A stretch of 21,172 nucleotides of DNA from an uncultured Collinsella sp. (GTDB lineage: Bacteria > Actinomycetota > Coriobacteriia > Coriobacteriales > Coriobacteriaceae), in NCBI GenBank assembly GCA_900542235.1, contig UQNB01000033.1, positions 1-21,172 on the forward strand. Direction: 5' to 3'. Every line of letters begins with the position of its first letter. Position 1 is the first letter of the stretch. This document shows, one piece after another, positions 1 to 7,601 of the stretch. The translations under genes and the position numbers were made by a program. The notes beneath the pieces were generated by a model. That model worked only from the letters and a program-made list of their open reading frames with translations. It did not search any database and had not been told where the DNA came from.

Positions 1-21
1 TTTTTCCATCCTCCCGCCCCA

Positions 22-36
22 CCCCCCCCCCCCCCC
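22..36. repeat. Homopolymer tract of 15 C
   Basis: An uninterrupted run of 15 C residues on the plus strand (G15 on the minus strand) sits in a C-rich stretch about 56 nt past the proA stop codon. Further C runs flank it (17-20 and 41-44), so the minus strand is rich in G-runs and could form a G-quadruplex. No start codon with a suitable ribosome-binding site lies close to it in this window. It may be a slippage-prone site or a sequencing/assembly artefact. Confidence 0.9.
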
Positions 37-42
37 ATACCC

Positions 43-80
43 CCGCCACAAAGGGGACAGGCACCTTTGTGGCGGTTTTT
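43..80. repeat. Family A palindrome, copy a (3' of proA)
   Basis: Arms CCGCCACAAAGG (43-54) and CCTTTGTGGCGG (64-75) are perfectly complementary over 12 bp around the loop GGACAGGCA, followed by TTTTT on the plus strand. This copy has G-C pairs where the other copies have A-T (CCGCC/GGCGG instead of CCACC/GGTGG), which preserves pairing. It lies 13 nt beyond the proA stop. The minus-strand side lacks the T-run seen in the other copies because it runs into the G-rich tract, so termination of proA here is uncertain. Confidence 0.85.
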
Positions 81-92
81 CTTGCGCGGTCG

Positions 93-1379
93 TTAGGGGC
101 GGACCTGACCGGTGCCGCGGAGCTTGTATTTGTAGGTGGTGAGGGCCTCGGCGGCAAAGGGGCCGCGGGCATGGAGCTTTTGGGTCGAGATGCCGATCTC
201 GGCGCCCAGGCCAAACTCGCCGCCGTCGGTGAAGCGCGTGCTGGCGTTGGCGTACACGGCCGAGGCATCGACCGCATCCAGGAAGCGCTCGCAAGCATCC
301 GTGTCCTCGGCAACGATGGCCTCGGAGTGCATCGTGCCGTAGCGGTTGATGTGCGCGATGGCCTCGTCCTCGTTTGCCACGACCTTCACGCTCATCTCGA
401 GCGCCAGGTACTCGCGACCCCAGTCCTCCTCAGTCGCGGCGACGTAGTCATCGCCCTCCACAAAGCCGGCGTCGGCGCACGCGGCGCACGTGGCCTCGTC
501 GCCGTGAATGAGCACGCCGTGGTCGTGCAGCACGGCAACGACCGCAGGCAAAAACGCATCGGCCACAGCACGGTCGACCAGCAGCGACTCGGCGGCATTG
601 CACACGCCTACGCGCTGGGTCTTGGCATTGACGATAATGTTGAGCGCCTTATCAAAGTCGGCGGATTCATGCACGTAGATGTGGCAGTTGCCCGTGCCCG
701 TCTCGATCACCGGCACAAGCGACTCGCGCACGCAGCGCTGGATCAGGCCTGCACCGCCGCGCGGAATGAGTACGTCGACAATACCGCGGAGCTTCATGAG
801 CTCGCCAGTGGCCTCGCGGTCGGTGGACTCGATCATCGACACGGCCTCGCGCGGGAAGCCCTTGGCCTCGAGCGCATCGGCCAGCAGCTCGGCGATCATG
901 GCACACGAGTGATAGGCCAGCGAGCCGCCGCGCAGAATGCAGGCGTTGCCGGTGCGGATGCAGATGCCCGCGGCGTCGGCCGTCACGTTGGGGCGCGCCT
1001 CGTAGACCATAGCGACCAGGCCCAGCGGCACACTCACACGGGTCAGGTCCACGCCGCTTGCAAGCACGCGGTGGTCGAGCACGCGGCCCACGGGATCGGG
1101 CAGCTCGGCGAGCTTTTCCAGGCCGGCGGCCATGCCCTCGACGCGCTCGGGCGTCAGCAGCAGACGATCGAGCAGTCCGGCCGAGGTACCCGCATCGCGC
1201 GCGGCGGACATATCGAGCTCGTTGGCGGCGACGATGGAGTCGACACCGTTGCGCAGTGCTGCGGCCATGGCGCGCACGGCCTCCTGGCGCTGTTCATCGC
1301 TCGCCGTGGCAAGCGAGGCCGACGCTGCCTTGGCGGCAACGGCAAGATCGTGGACATACGTGGCTATATCGACCGACAT
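93..1379 (-). CDS. proA: Glutamate-5-semialdehyde dehydrogenase (gamma-glutamyl phosphate reductase)
   Basis: ProA reduces gamma-glutamyl phosphate with NADPH to glutamate-5-semialdehyde, the second step of proline synthesis, in the cytoplasm. The 428-residue product has the usual family length and covers the whole aldehyde-dehydrogenase-like fold. The catalytic cysteine is visible in RVGVCNAAESLL (about residue 260). The family signature near residues 333-355 (VVANEDEAIAHI followed by RYGTMHSEAI) is complete. The start is an ATG with AAAGGG about 8 nt upstream. The partner gene proB is on the same strand but lies 1.7 kb upstream beyond an oppositely oriented hydrolase gene, so the two are not a simple operon here. 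The upstream gap is shared with the divergent hydrolase. Family palindrome copy a follows the stop codon. Identification is firm. Confidence 0.97.
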   Translation of the reverse strand: MSVDIATYVHDLAVAAKAASASLATASDEQRQEAVRAMAAALRNGVDSIVAANELDMSAARDAGTSAGLLDRLLLTPERVEGMAAGLEKLAELPDPVGRVLDHRVLASGVDLTRVSVPLGLVAMVYEARPNVTADAAGICIRTGNACILRGGSLAYHSCAMIAELLADALEAKGFPREAVSMIESTDREATGELMKLRGIVDVLIPRGGAGLIQRCVRESLVPVIETGTGNCHIYVHESADFDKALNIIVNAKTQRVGVCNAAESLLVDRAVADAFLPAVVAVLHDHGVLIHGDEATCAACADAGFVEGDDYVAATEEDWGREYLALEMSVKVVANEDEAIAHINRYGTMHSEAIVAEDTDACERFLDAVDASAVYANASTRFTDGGEFGLGAEIGISTQKLHARGPFAAEALTTYKYKLRGTGQVRP

Positions 1380-1422
1380 GGGCGGCCCTTTCTCCTAGAA
1401 GTTTGCAACCATGGTAGCCGAT

Positions 1423-1453
1423 TTGCACATGGCCTCGCCCGCGGCGGTAGAAT
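1423..1453 (+). promoter_or_regulatory. Possible promoter for the S33 hydrolase
   Basis: TTGCAC (1423-1428) and TAGAAT (1448-1453) are separated by 19 nt, slightly long for a sigma-70-type promoter. A start of transcription near 1460 would lie downstream of the GTG-type start at 1411 and upstream of the ATG at 1492, which supports the later start codon. Visual call only. Confidence 0.35.
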
Positions 1454-1491
1454 TGGTCAACCCGAAACACCGCAACGAACGGAAGACTCAC

Positions 1492-2910
1492 ATGGCCCTC
1501 ATCACTTCGTACCACGTCCCCGGCCTTTACGTCGAGGACCACAGCATCGACGTCCCCCTTGACTGGCGCGGCCTGGAGCCGATGCTCCTGGCCGTCGGCA
1601 GCACCATGCGCCGCGGCGCTATGCCGGCACCAATCGCCGGCGCGCCCGAGAGCATCAAGCTCTTCTACCGCGTGGTTTGCGCGCCCGACCGCATCAACGA
1701 CGATCTGCCGCTGCTCCTGTTTTTGCAGGGCGGCCCCGGCGGCGAGAGCCCGCGTCCGCTGTCGCCCACAAGCGACGGCTGGATCGAGGAGGCCGTCAAG
1801 CATTTCCACGTGGTCCTTCCCGACCAGCGCGGCACCGGACGCAGCAGCTGCGTGGACGGACGCACGATCAAGGCACTGGGTGATCGCGCAACGGCCGCCG
1901 GCGCCGATACAGCACGCTCGCAGGCGGACTTCCTCAAGCGCCACCTCGCCAGCTCCATCGTGCGCGATTTTGAATACCTGCGACTGGTGGGCTTTGGCGG
2001 CAAGCCGTGGGTCACACTCGGCCAGAGCTACGGCGGCTTTTTGACGCTGAGCTATCTGTCGCTCTTCCCCGAGGGCGTGGCGGCGAGCTTTACCTGCGGC
2101 GGAATCCCCCACGTGCCGGCGAGCGCAAGCGAGGTCTACGCGCATACCTTCCCGCGCATGGCCGCCAAGACGCAGCAGTATTATGACCGCTACCCCGCTG
2201 ACGTCGAACGCGTGGCAGCCCTGGCCGATGCGCTCGAGGCTCAGAAGCCCGTGCTGCCCGACGGCTCGCCGATGACGGTCGAGCGCCTACAGCTCATGGG
2301 CAGCGACTTTGGCATGAAGCCGAGCTTTGAGCGCATGCATTGGATTATCGATCACGCTTTTGTTGACGGCGACGGCACGCTGGCCTGCGGCGCCTCGGTA
2401 TCTGACAGCTTTTTGATGCGCGCCTTCGAGCGCACCAGCACGCGTACAAACCCGCTGTACTGGACACTGCAGGAGTTCATCTACGCCGACGGCGATACCA
2501 TGCCCATTCGCTGGGCCGCGGCAGAAGAGAAGGCACGCCGTGCCGAGTTCGACACCCTCGCGCGCCCGCTCATGTTTACCGGCGAGGCCATGTTCCCGTG
2601 GATGTTCGAGCAGATGCCCGAGCTTAAGCCGTTTAAACCCGCCATGGACCTGCTGATGGAAGACACCAGCTGGGACAAGATCTACGACCCGCAGCGCCTG
2701 GCCCACAACGAGGTGCCGCTCCAGGCCGCGGTGTATTTCGACGACATGTACGTCGATTCGGGCCTTCAGCTCGATACGCTCAGCCGCGTGGGCAACTCGC
2801 ATGCCTGGGTGACCAACGAGTTCGAGCACGACGGTCTGCACGGCAGCGTGGTGTTCAAGCACCTCTTCGACGAAGCACTCAACCGCGGAGACCTGCGCCG
2901 GATCTTCTAA
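1492..2910 (+). CDS. Alpha/beta hydrolase, proline iminopeptidase-like (S33 family)
   Basis: The product is predicted to be a cytoplasmic serine aminopeptidase or hydrolase. Three S33 family marks are visible: an oxyanion-hole motif LQGGPGG (about residues 78-84), the DQRGTGRS motif (111-118) and the nucleophile elbow GQSYGG with Ser179. Candidate acid and base residues lie near the C-terminus in YFDDMYVDSG and EHDGLHG. Family members remove N-terminal proline or other residues from small peptides, but substrate cannot be read from the sequence. I chose the ATG at 1492, preceded by GGAAG six nt upstream, over an earlier in-frame start at 1411 that has no ribosome-binding site and lies before the likely promoter. 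This gives 472 residues. There is no signal peptide. The gene is divergent from proA and convergent with proB, and it separates the two. A link to proline supply from peptides is only an inference from position. Confidence 0.85.
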   Translation: MALITSYHVPGLYVEDHSIDVPLDWRGLEPMLLAVGSTMRRGAMPAPIAGAPESIKLFYRVVCAPDRINDDLPLLLFLQGGPGGESPRPLSPTSDGWIEEAVKHFHVVLPDQRGTGRSSCVDGRTIKALGDRATAAGADTARSQADFLKRHLASSIVRDFEYLRLVGFGGKPWVTLGQSYGGFLTLSYLSLFPEGVAASFTCGGIPHVPASASEVYAHTFPRMAAKTQQYYDRYPADVERVAALADALEAQKPVLPDGSPMTVERLQLMGSDFGMKPSFERMHWIIDHAFVDGDGTLACGASVSDSFLMRAFERTSTRTNPLYWTLQEFIYADGDTMPIRWAAAEEKARRAEFDTLARPLMFTGEAMFPWMFEQMPELKPFKPAMDLLMEDTSWDKIYDPQRLAHNEVPLQAAVYFDDMYVDSGLQLDTLSRVGNSHAWVTNEFEHDGLHGSVVFKHLFDEALNRGDLRRIF

Positions 2911-2917
2911 CAAAAGA

Positions 2918-2976
2918 GAGTCCCCACCTGCCGGCACAAAAAGAACGTCCCCAAGTGCCGAACAAGTGCCGGCAAA
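2918..2976. repeat. Family D repeat cluster (GTCCCC / TGCCGGCAC motifs)
   Basis: This short stretch after the hydrolase stop contains GTCCCCACCTGCCGGCAC, then AACGTCCCCAAGTGCCG (2944-2960), then AAGTGCCGGCA. The 17-nt string at 2944-2960 recurs exactly at 15795-15811. The short GC palindromes and dispersed copies resemble REP sequences. The relation to a transposase is not testable here because none is in the window. Confidence 0.65.
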
Positions 2977-3007
2977 GACAATGCCGCAGGTAGAGAACGG
3001 AAAGCGA

Positions 3008-3105
3008 AAACGCCCCTAAGCGAGCAAGGTGACGTGAAAGAGGAGGGCATTGACCTTTTGGTCATGCCCGACGATTGAACGTCAGATTGCCGCTTAGGGG
3101 CGTTT
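3008..3105. terminator. Long nested hairpin between convergent hydrolase and proB, likely bidirectional terminator
   Basis: Outer arms AAACGCCCCTAAGCG (3008-3022) and CGCTTAGGGGCGTTT (3091-3105) pair perfectly over 15 bp. Inside, TGACGT (3030-3035) pairs with ACGTCA (3079-3084), and GGGCATTGACC pairs with GGTCATGCCC (about 3045-3068) with one bulged base and a TTTT loop. The whole forms a roughly 98-nt stacked rod. Read on the minus strand the outer stem is followed by TTTTCGCTTT, so it would serve as the proB terminator. On the plus strand it is followed by only three T. Confidence 0.65.
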
Positions 3106-3119
3106 GCAGCGTCAATTGG

Positions 3120-4247
3120 TTATGCGAAGACGATTAAATTATCCCTGTGGATCACGGGCTTCTCGGCCAGGTCTGCCAGCAGGCGGTTGCTGGCGATCTG
3201 GTCCTGGCGGCGGCCGGCGGCAAGTTCCAGCACGTCCGAATCGGCCTCGGCGATACCGCGGGCGACGACCATACCGCTCGGATCGCACACATCGAGCACT
3301 TCGCCCTCGGCAAACTGGCCATCGACCTCGCGAATACCCACCGCAAGCAAGGAAGAGCCACGGCTGACCAGCGCCTTCGCAGCACCGTCATCGACCGTTA
3401 CCGAGCCATGCGCCTTGTCACCCAGCGCGATCCACAGCTTGCGGGGTGCGATGTCCAGACGCTCCGCCGGCGGATCGAACAGCGTGCCCACGCTCTCGCC
3501 GCGGGCGAGGCGCACGAGCGCATCGGGCTCCTCGCCCGAGCAAATCACGCTCTGAATACCCGCCGTCATCAGGATGCGGCTCGCGCGAATCTTGGTGATC
3601 ATGCCGCCCGTGCCCACCGAAGTCGAAGAATCGCCTGCCGAGGCGATAATCTTGGCATCGATCTTATGCACGACCGGGACGAACTCGGCCGTGGGGTCCT
3701 CGTGCGGATTGGCGGTATAGAGGCCATCGATGTCCGAGAGCGTCACGCACAGATCGGCAGAAACCAGGCAGCTCACAAGCGCCGCCAGCGTGTCGTTGTC
3801 GCCAAACTTGATCTCGTCGACGGTGACGGTATCGTTCTCGTTGACGACCGGCACCACGCCCAGCTCCACCAGGCGCAGCAGGGCGTCGCGTGCATGCAGG
3901 TAGGACGTGCGGCGGGCCGTGTCGTGGCGCGTGAGCAGTACGAGCGAGGTGAGCAGGTCGCGCGCATGGAACTCCTCGTCGTAGGCCGACGAGATGATGC
4001 ACTGACCAGCCGAGGCGCAGGCCTGCAGGCTCGGAAGGTCGCCGACCGGCTTGCGGTCGAAGCCCAACACGGGATAGCCACAGGCAATAGCGCCCGAGCT
4101 CACCACGACCAGACGCCAGCCGAGCTTGCGCAGCGCTGCGGCTTGATCGGCAAGTCCGCCGATAAAGGCGCGGTTGACCTTGCCATCGGCGCCCACCACC
4201 GTGGACGAACCGATCTTTACCACCATCGTTTTATAAGAAGTCGTCAT
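3120..4247 (-). CDS. proB: Glutamate 5-kinase with C-terminal PUA domain
   Basis: ProB phosphorylates glutamate with ATP to gamma-glutamyl phosphate, the committed and usually proline-inhibited step of proline synthesis. The amino-acid-kinase domain begins with VVKIGSSTVV (residues 9-18) and VVVSSGAI (47-54). Substrate-site motifs VNENDTV (135-141), FGDNDTLAA (148-156) and SDIDGLYTANP (171-181) are all present. A PUA domain occupies roughly residues 285-365. The length of 375 matches two-domain ProB proteins. The start at 4247 lacks a clear Shine-Dalgarno site, and an internal ATG at 4226 just before the kinase core is no better. It lies 79 nt downstream of the pncB stop on the same strand and may be co-transcribed with it. 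The gene is separated from proA by the S33 hydrolase. Confidence 0.97.
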   Translation of the reverse strand: MTTSYKTMVVKIGSSTVVGADGKVNRAFIGGLADQAAALRKLGWRLVVVSSGAIACGYPVLGFDRKPVGDLPSLQACASAGQCIISSAYDEEFHARDLLTSLVLLTRHDTARRTSYLHARDALLRLVELGVVPVVNENDTVTVDEIKFGDNDTLAALVSCLVSADLCVTLSDIDGLYTANPHEDPTAEFVPVVHKIDAKIIASAGDSSTSVGTGGMITKIRASRILMTAGIQSVICSGEEPDALVRLARGESVGTLFDPPAERLDIAPRKLWIALGDKAHGSVTVDDGAAKALVSRGSSLLAVGIREVDGQFAEGEVLDVCDPSGMVVARGIAEADSDVLELAAGRRQDQIASNRLLADLAEKPVIHRDNLIVFA

Positions 4248-4326
4248 ACGTCAAACCAATCAACTGTTCAGCGAACGGCCAAGCTGGCGGCCAAGGAAGC
4301 GTGACTCGCCCCTACCGCCCAAGGAA

Positions 4327-5832
4327 TTAGTGAGCCCAGGGAAAGGCAGAGGCCGCGGCCATGTTCTTGCGCACGAGCTCGTCGCGCACCTGAGCCAGGC
4401 CCTGCTCCATGCCCACCACATAGGTCTGCGGGTACAGGAAGCGCTTGAAAGCTGCGTCCAGATGATCGAGCGCCCAAGCACAGCGCTCGCGCGCGTCCTG
4501 GATGCTCTCACGCGGAGCCACCGCACTGCCATCGCGCACGATCGGCACCAGCAGCTCGCGATACTCAAGTTCGGACACGTCGGTCACCAGGGCGGCATCG
4601 TTCACGGCCACGAGGGTATTGCCGCGCGCGGCGCCCTCCCCCGCCAGATGGTCCTCGTCGTAGATCATGTCGCAGACCGGGCCGCCAAAGCCGTCGTAAT
4701 AACGGCGCACGCGTTGCACACCCGGGATCGTGCGCTTGTAGGGCTGCTCGGAGAGCTTGACCACCGGCGTCCACGGGTCTGTTTCGCTCGCACGGCGGGC
4801 GGAAAGCTTGTACACTCCGCCCAACGCCGGCTGGTCGTAGCAGGTCGCGAGCTTGGTGCCCACGCCAAAGCTATCGATGGGCGCGCCCTGGTCGAGCAGC
4901 GACTGAATCGTGTACTCATCCAGATCGTTGGAAACCGAGATCCCCACATAGGGCAGGCCCTCGGCATCAAAACGGCCGCGAACATACTTGGAAAGCTTGG
5001 CGAGGTCGCCGGAGTCGATGCGAATGGCCGACAGACGCTCGCCCACCGCCTCCATCTCCTTGGCAACCGTAATGGCATGTTCGCAGCCCTCGCGCACGTC
5101 ATAGGTGTCGATGAGCAGCGTACAGTTCTTGGGGCTCGACTTGGCAAAGGCGCGGAAGGCCTCGAGCTCGGAATCGAAGCTCATCACCCAGCTGTGCGCA
5201 TGCGTGCCAAAGACGGGAATACCGTAGCGGCGGCCGGCGAGCACATTGGACGTAGAGGAGCAGCCGGCAACGTAGCTCGCGCGCGCAACGGCCAGGCCGC
5301 CATCGGGACCCTGGGCTCGGCGCAGGCCAAACTCCGCCACGGGGCGACCGTCGGCGGCGAGCACCACGCGCGCCGTCTTGGTGGCGACAAGCGTCTGGAA
5401 CCCGACGATGTTGAGCAGCGCGGTCTCGAGAAGCTGGCACTCCAGCGACGGGCCGGTGACGCGCACCATGGGCTCGCGCGGAAACACGAGCTCGCCCTCG
5501 GGCACGGCGTCAATGTTCACGTGCGCACGGAAGTTGCGCAGGTAGTCGAGGAATGCAGGCTTAAACATCGCGCCGCCGGCCGGAGCCTGGAGCGAAGCTA
5601 GATAGTCGATGTCCTCGGGCGTAAAGCGCAGGTTCTCGACAAGCTCGGGCAGCTCGGCGGTGCCGCACATGACGGCATAGGCGCTGCCAAAGGGATGGTC
5701 GCGGTAAAACGCCGTAAAACAACCCTGCTCATTGGCCTTGCCGCTCTCCCACAGGCCCTGGGCCATAGTGAGTTCGTACAGATCGGTGAGCATTGCAATG
5801 TCGGTGGGATGCGAGATGTCGGTCAAAGCCAT
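4327..5832 (-). CDS. pncB: Nicotinate phosphoribosyltransferase
   Basis: The enzyme joins nicotinate to PRPP, with ATP hydrolysis, to give nicotinate mononucleotide in NAD salvage (Preiss-Handler pathway). Family motifs run in order: TDLYELTMAQG (about 16-26), GFQTLVATKTAR (144-155), EFGLRRAQGPDGG (167-179), GTHAHSW (209-215) and RIDSGDLAKLSKY (271-283). The length of 501 fits the longer Gram-positive type. I chose the ATG at 5832, preceded by GAAAGG about 9 nt upstream. The open frame continues upstream to an unsupported start at 5889. The preceding gene on this strand ends 84 nt upstream with only a weak CCGAT/ATCGG hairpin between, and proB follows after 79 nt, so the three may share a transcript. 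The gene symbol follows the E. coli name. Confidence 0.93.
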   Translation of the reverse strand: MALTDISHPTDIAMLTDLYELTMAQGLWESGKANEQGCFTAFYRDHPFGSAYAVMCGTAELPELVENLRFTPEDIDYLASLQAPAGGAMFKPAFLDYLRNFRAHVNIDAVPEGELVFPREPMVRVTGPSLECQLLETALLNIVGFQTLVATKTARVVLAADGRPVAEFGLRRAQGPDGGLAVARASYVAGCSSTSNVLAGRRYGIPVFGTHAHSWVMSFDSELEAFRAFAKSSPKNCTLLIDTYDVREGCEHAITVAKEMEAVGERLSAIRIDSGDLAKLSKYVRGRFDAEGLPYVGISVSNDLDEYTIQSLLDQGAPIDSFGVGTKLATCYDQPALGGVYKLSARRASETDPWTPVVKLSEQPYKRTIPGVQRVRRYYDGFGGPVCDMIYDEDHLAGEGAARGNTLVAVNDAALVTDVSELEYRELLVPIVRDGSAVAPRESIQDARERCAWALDHLDAAFKRFLYPQTYVVGMEQGLAQVRDELVRKNMAAASAFPWAH

Positions 5833-5916
5833 GGGGCGACCTTTCGGATGTGTGGTGCAGAATTTGAGGGTTGGACGAGAGCAGAGCATGCGGACATGAC
5901 GCCCGATGCGAATCGG

Positions 5917-6375
5917 TTAGAACAGGCCCATGCTGGTCAGGATCGTGTAGCCCATAAAGATGACAAACGCGATGAGGGCAAGGACAATGATGATTTTTTG
6001 AGCCGGCGCCATGCCAGGGATCTCGTTCTCGCCCGTAGGTTCCTTGGAGGTAACCATGCGCTGGGCAAAGGTCATCTCGTCACGGCTCGGCTTGGGCTCG
6101 ACGGACTTGGGACGAGCGGCCTTTTTAGGCTGAGGTTTGGGCGCGGCAGGTGCAGGCTTCGCAGCAGCGGGCTTGGGTGCGGGCGCGGGCTTGCGCTCGG
6201 ATGCGGCGTTCGAGGCGACCTCCTCGGCCTTCGCACGCTCGGCGCGCAGGGCAGCCAGCTCCTCACGCTCGCGACGGGCCTCTTCCCGAGCCTCGCGGCG
6301 GGCCTTCTCAGCGCGGAGCTCTTCCAACTCAGCGCGCTCCTCGTCGGACAATGGTTGGGACTCAAGCTCGGCCAT
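5917..6375 (-). CDS. Small charged coiled-coil protein with C-terminal membrane anchor, function unknown
   Basis: I do not recognise a family. The 152-residue product has three parts. Residues about 8-60 are almost entirely Glu, Arg, Ala and Leu and should form a long charged helix or coiled coil. Residues about 61-98 form a Pro/Ala/Lys-rich flexible linker. Residues about 127-147 (KIIIVLALIAFVIFMGYTIL) form one hydrophobic segment followed by only a few residues. There is no signal peptide, so a tail-anchored inner-face protein is likely. The ATG at 6375 has AAAGGG about 9 nt upstream. An upstream in-frame start at 6411 would begin inside the tRNA terminator and is unlikely. The gene lies between the tRNA-Ala terminator and pncB, on the same strand as pncB. 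The low-complexity composition makes distant similarity unreliable. Confidence 0.75.
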   Translation of the reverse strand: MAELESQPLSDEERAELEELRAEKARREAREEARREREELAALRAERAKAEEVASNAASERKPAPAPKPAAAKPAPAAPKPQPKKAARPKSVEPKPSRDEMTFAQRMVTSKEPTGENEIPGMAPAQKIIIVLALIAFVIFMGYTILTSMGLF

Positions 6376-6390
6376 GGTATAGCCCTTTCT

Positions 6391-6424
6391 TTTAAAAAAA
6401 GCCGCCGACACAATGTCAGCGGCT
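6391..6424 (-). terminator. Intrinsic terminator of tRNA-Ala
   Basis: On the minus strand AGCCGCTGACA pairs with TGTCGGCGGCT (plus coordinates 6414-6424 and 6400-6410) over 11 bp with one G-T pair and a three-base loop. It is followed directly by a run of T residues. It starts 16 nt beyond the tRNA 3' end and ends 16 nt before the start codon of the coiled-coil gene. Confidence 0.9.
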
Positions 6425-6439
6425 TATCAAATCCAAGGG

Positions 6440-6512
6440 TGGAGACGAAGGGAGTCGAACCCTCGGCCTCTGCCATGCGACGGCAGCGCTCTCCCAACTG
6501 AGCTACGTCCCC
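6440..6512 (-). tRNA. tRNA-Ala (anticodon CGC)
   Basis: The 73-nt cloverleaf reads GGGGACG at its 5' end and CGTCTCC plus discriminator A at its 3' end. The third acceptor pair is G3-U70, the classic alanine identity element. The D arm AGCTCAGTTGGGAGAGC, anticodon stem CTGCC/GGCAG with loop GTCGCAT, and T loop TTCGACT are all standard. The anticodon CGC reads GCG alanine codons, which suits a GC-rich genome. The 3' CCA is not encoded (CCC follows the discriminator), so a CCA-adding enzyme is needed. It has its own promoter and terminator. Confidence 0.96.
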
Positions 6513-6525
6513 AGGACAAGTCGAT

Positions 6526-6553
6526 ATTTTACCTACGGCTCGCCAACTGTCAA
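6526..6553 (-). promoter_or_regulatory. Promoter of tRNA-Ala
   Basis: On the minus strand a perfect TTGACA -35 box (6548-6553) is separated by 16 nt from TAAAAT (6526-6531). The tRNA starts about 13 nt after the -10 box, so transcription begins just before the mature 5' end. Confidence 0.8.
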
Positions 6554-6616
6554 CGCCCAATAACCAGTCTTTTTGGAGCGCGGCTATTTTGACAACTTTT
6601 CGAACAGACGATCCTC

Positions 6617-6654
6617 TCGATGATTTTTAATCCCCGTCCCAGAAAAATCATCGA
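6617..6654. repeat. Family C palindrome, copy 1 (3' of radical SAM gene)
   Basis: TCGATGATTTTT (6617-6628) and AAAAATCATCGA (6643-6654) are perfectly complementary over 12 bp around the loop AATCCCCGTCCCAG. It lies 8 nt beyond the stop of the minus-strand radical SAM gene and could form a 3'-end hairpin. A second copy with the same loop and inner stem lies at 17725-17765. Confidence 0.85.
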
Positions 6655-6662
6655 CGAACGCA

Positions 6663-7601
6663 CTACTTTGCGCTGGTAAGAACACCGGTGGTGTCGAAGG
6701 CCGGGGTGAAGCTCTCGTCTACCGCGCCGCCCTCTTGCCAGAACATCGTCGTAAAGCCCAGGTCGTCGGCATGGTCGAGCACCCGCTCGTACTCCTCGCG
6801 CGTCACGGCGCGCGCCAGATCGCCGCCCTGCTCGCGCATGAGGGCATTGGGCGTGTATTGGTTCATGACCGAGATCGGCACGTCGCCCACCGTCTGCCAC
6901 ACCAGGTCCAGTACGCGACACGAATCGTCCGCATGCCCCGGAAGCACCAGGTGGCGCACGATGATGCCGCGCTTCATGAGCCCGCCCTCATCCACCAACT
7001 CTCCCCCGCGGCGATCGATCTCGCGCGCCATCTGGGCCAGACCCGACACGGCCACGCGCGGGTAGTCCTTAATATGAGAAAGCGACTGCGCAAGCCCGGC
7101 ATCGGCATATTTAAAGTCGGTGAGCCACACATCGACCAGGTCGCCCAGCGCCGCCACGGCACTCGCACGCTCGTAACCACTCGTGTTGTAGACGATCGGG
7201 ATGACTAGCCCGCGCATCCGTGCCGCGGCAATCGCGGCAGGCAACAGGTGCGCATAGTGCGTCGCCGTCACCAAATTGATGTTGTTGGCACCCTGGTCCT
7301 GCAGTTCCAGCATAATCTCGACCAGGCGCTCAGGCGAAATCTCAAGGCCAAAGTTGCCGGTCGAGATCTCGTGGTTCTGGCAGTAGATACATTTAAGCGA
7401 GCAACCGCTAAAGAAGATCGTGCCCGAACCGGCCTCGCCCGAGATAGGCGGCTCCTCCCACATATGAAGCGCCGCGCGGGCCACCCTGAGCGTGTCGTTA
7501 GCACCGCATACGCCGCGCGCGCCCTCATCGCGCGCCGCACCGCAACGGCGCGGACACAAATGGCAGGCGGGCGAAAAAAGTTCGGTCAACGACGTCGGCA
7601 T
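6663..7601 (-). CDS. Radical SAM protein, PflX-like (COG1313 type)
   Basis: A predicted iron-sulfur enzyme that cleaves S-adenosylmethionine to a 5'-deoxyadenosyl radical. The radical SAM cluster motif GCSLKCIYCQN (CxxxCxxC, Cys67, 71 and 74) is clear. An N-terminal segment with four cysteines (CHLCPRRCG and GVCG, residues 13-33) probably binds a second metal cluster and is typical of the PflX-like branch often annotated as putative pyruvate formate-lyase activating enzyme. No glycyl-radical enzyme gene is in the window, so the true partner is unknown. The start chosen is the ATG at 7601, with GGAG nine nt upstream. A TTG five codons earlier would place the GGAG inside the gene. The length of 312 residues is normal. 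The gene is transcribed alone towards the tRNA, with a family C palindrome after the stop. Confidence 0.85.
   Translation of the reverse strand: MPTSLTELFSPACHLCPRRCGAARDEGARGVCGANDTLRVARAALHMWEEPPISGEAGSGTIFFSGCSLKCIYCQNHEISTGNFGLEISPERLVEIMLELQDQGANNINLVTATHYAHLLPAAIAAARMRGLVIPIVYNTSGYERASAVAALGDLVDVWLTDFKYADAGLAQSLSHIKDYPRVAVSGLAQMAREIDRRGGELVDEGGLMKRGIIVRHLVLPGHADDSCRVLDLVWQTVGDVPISVMNQYTPNALMREQGGDLARAVTREEYERVLDHADDLGFTTMFWQEGGAVDESFTPAFDTTGVLTSAK

Noticed and set aside
1..16. Start codon ATGGAAAAA on the minus strand after GGGAGG at the left edge
   Set aside because: The GGGAGG directly touches the ATG with no spacing, so it is not a usable ribosome-binding site, and the reading frame leaves the window at once.
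69..1562. 497-codon plus-strand open frame opposite proA
   Set aside because: It is the antisense shadow of proA: the minus strand has all ProA motifs and a good ribosome-binding site, while this frame has His/Arg/Ala-rich low-quality content.
3147..4304. 385-codon plus-strand frame opposite proB, and similar long frames opposite pncB, pckA and trpS
   Set aside because: High GC content leaves antisense frames open. None has recognisable motifs or a ribosome-binding site, and each overlaps a firmly identified gene.
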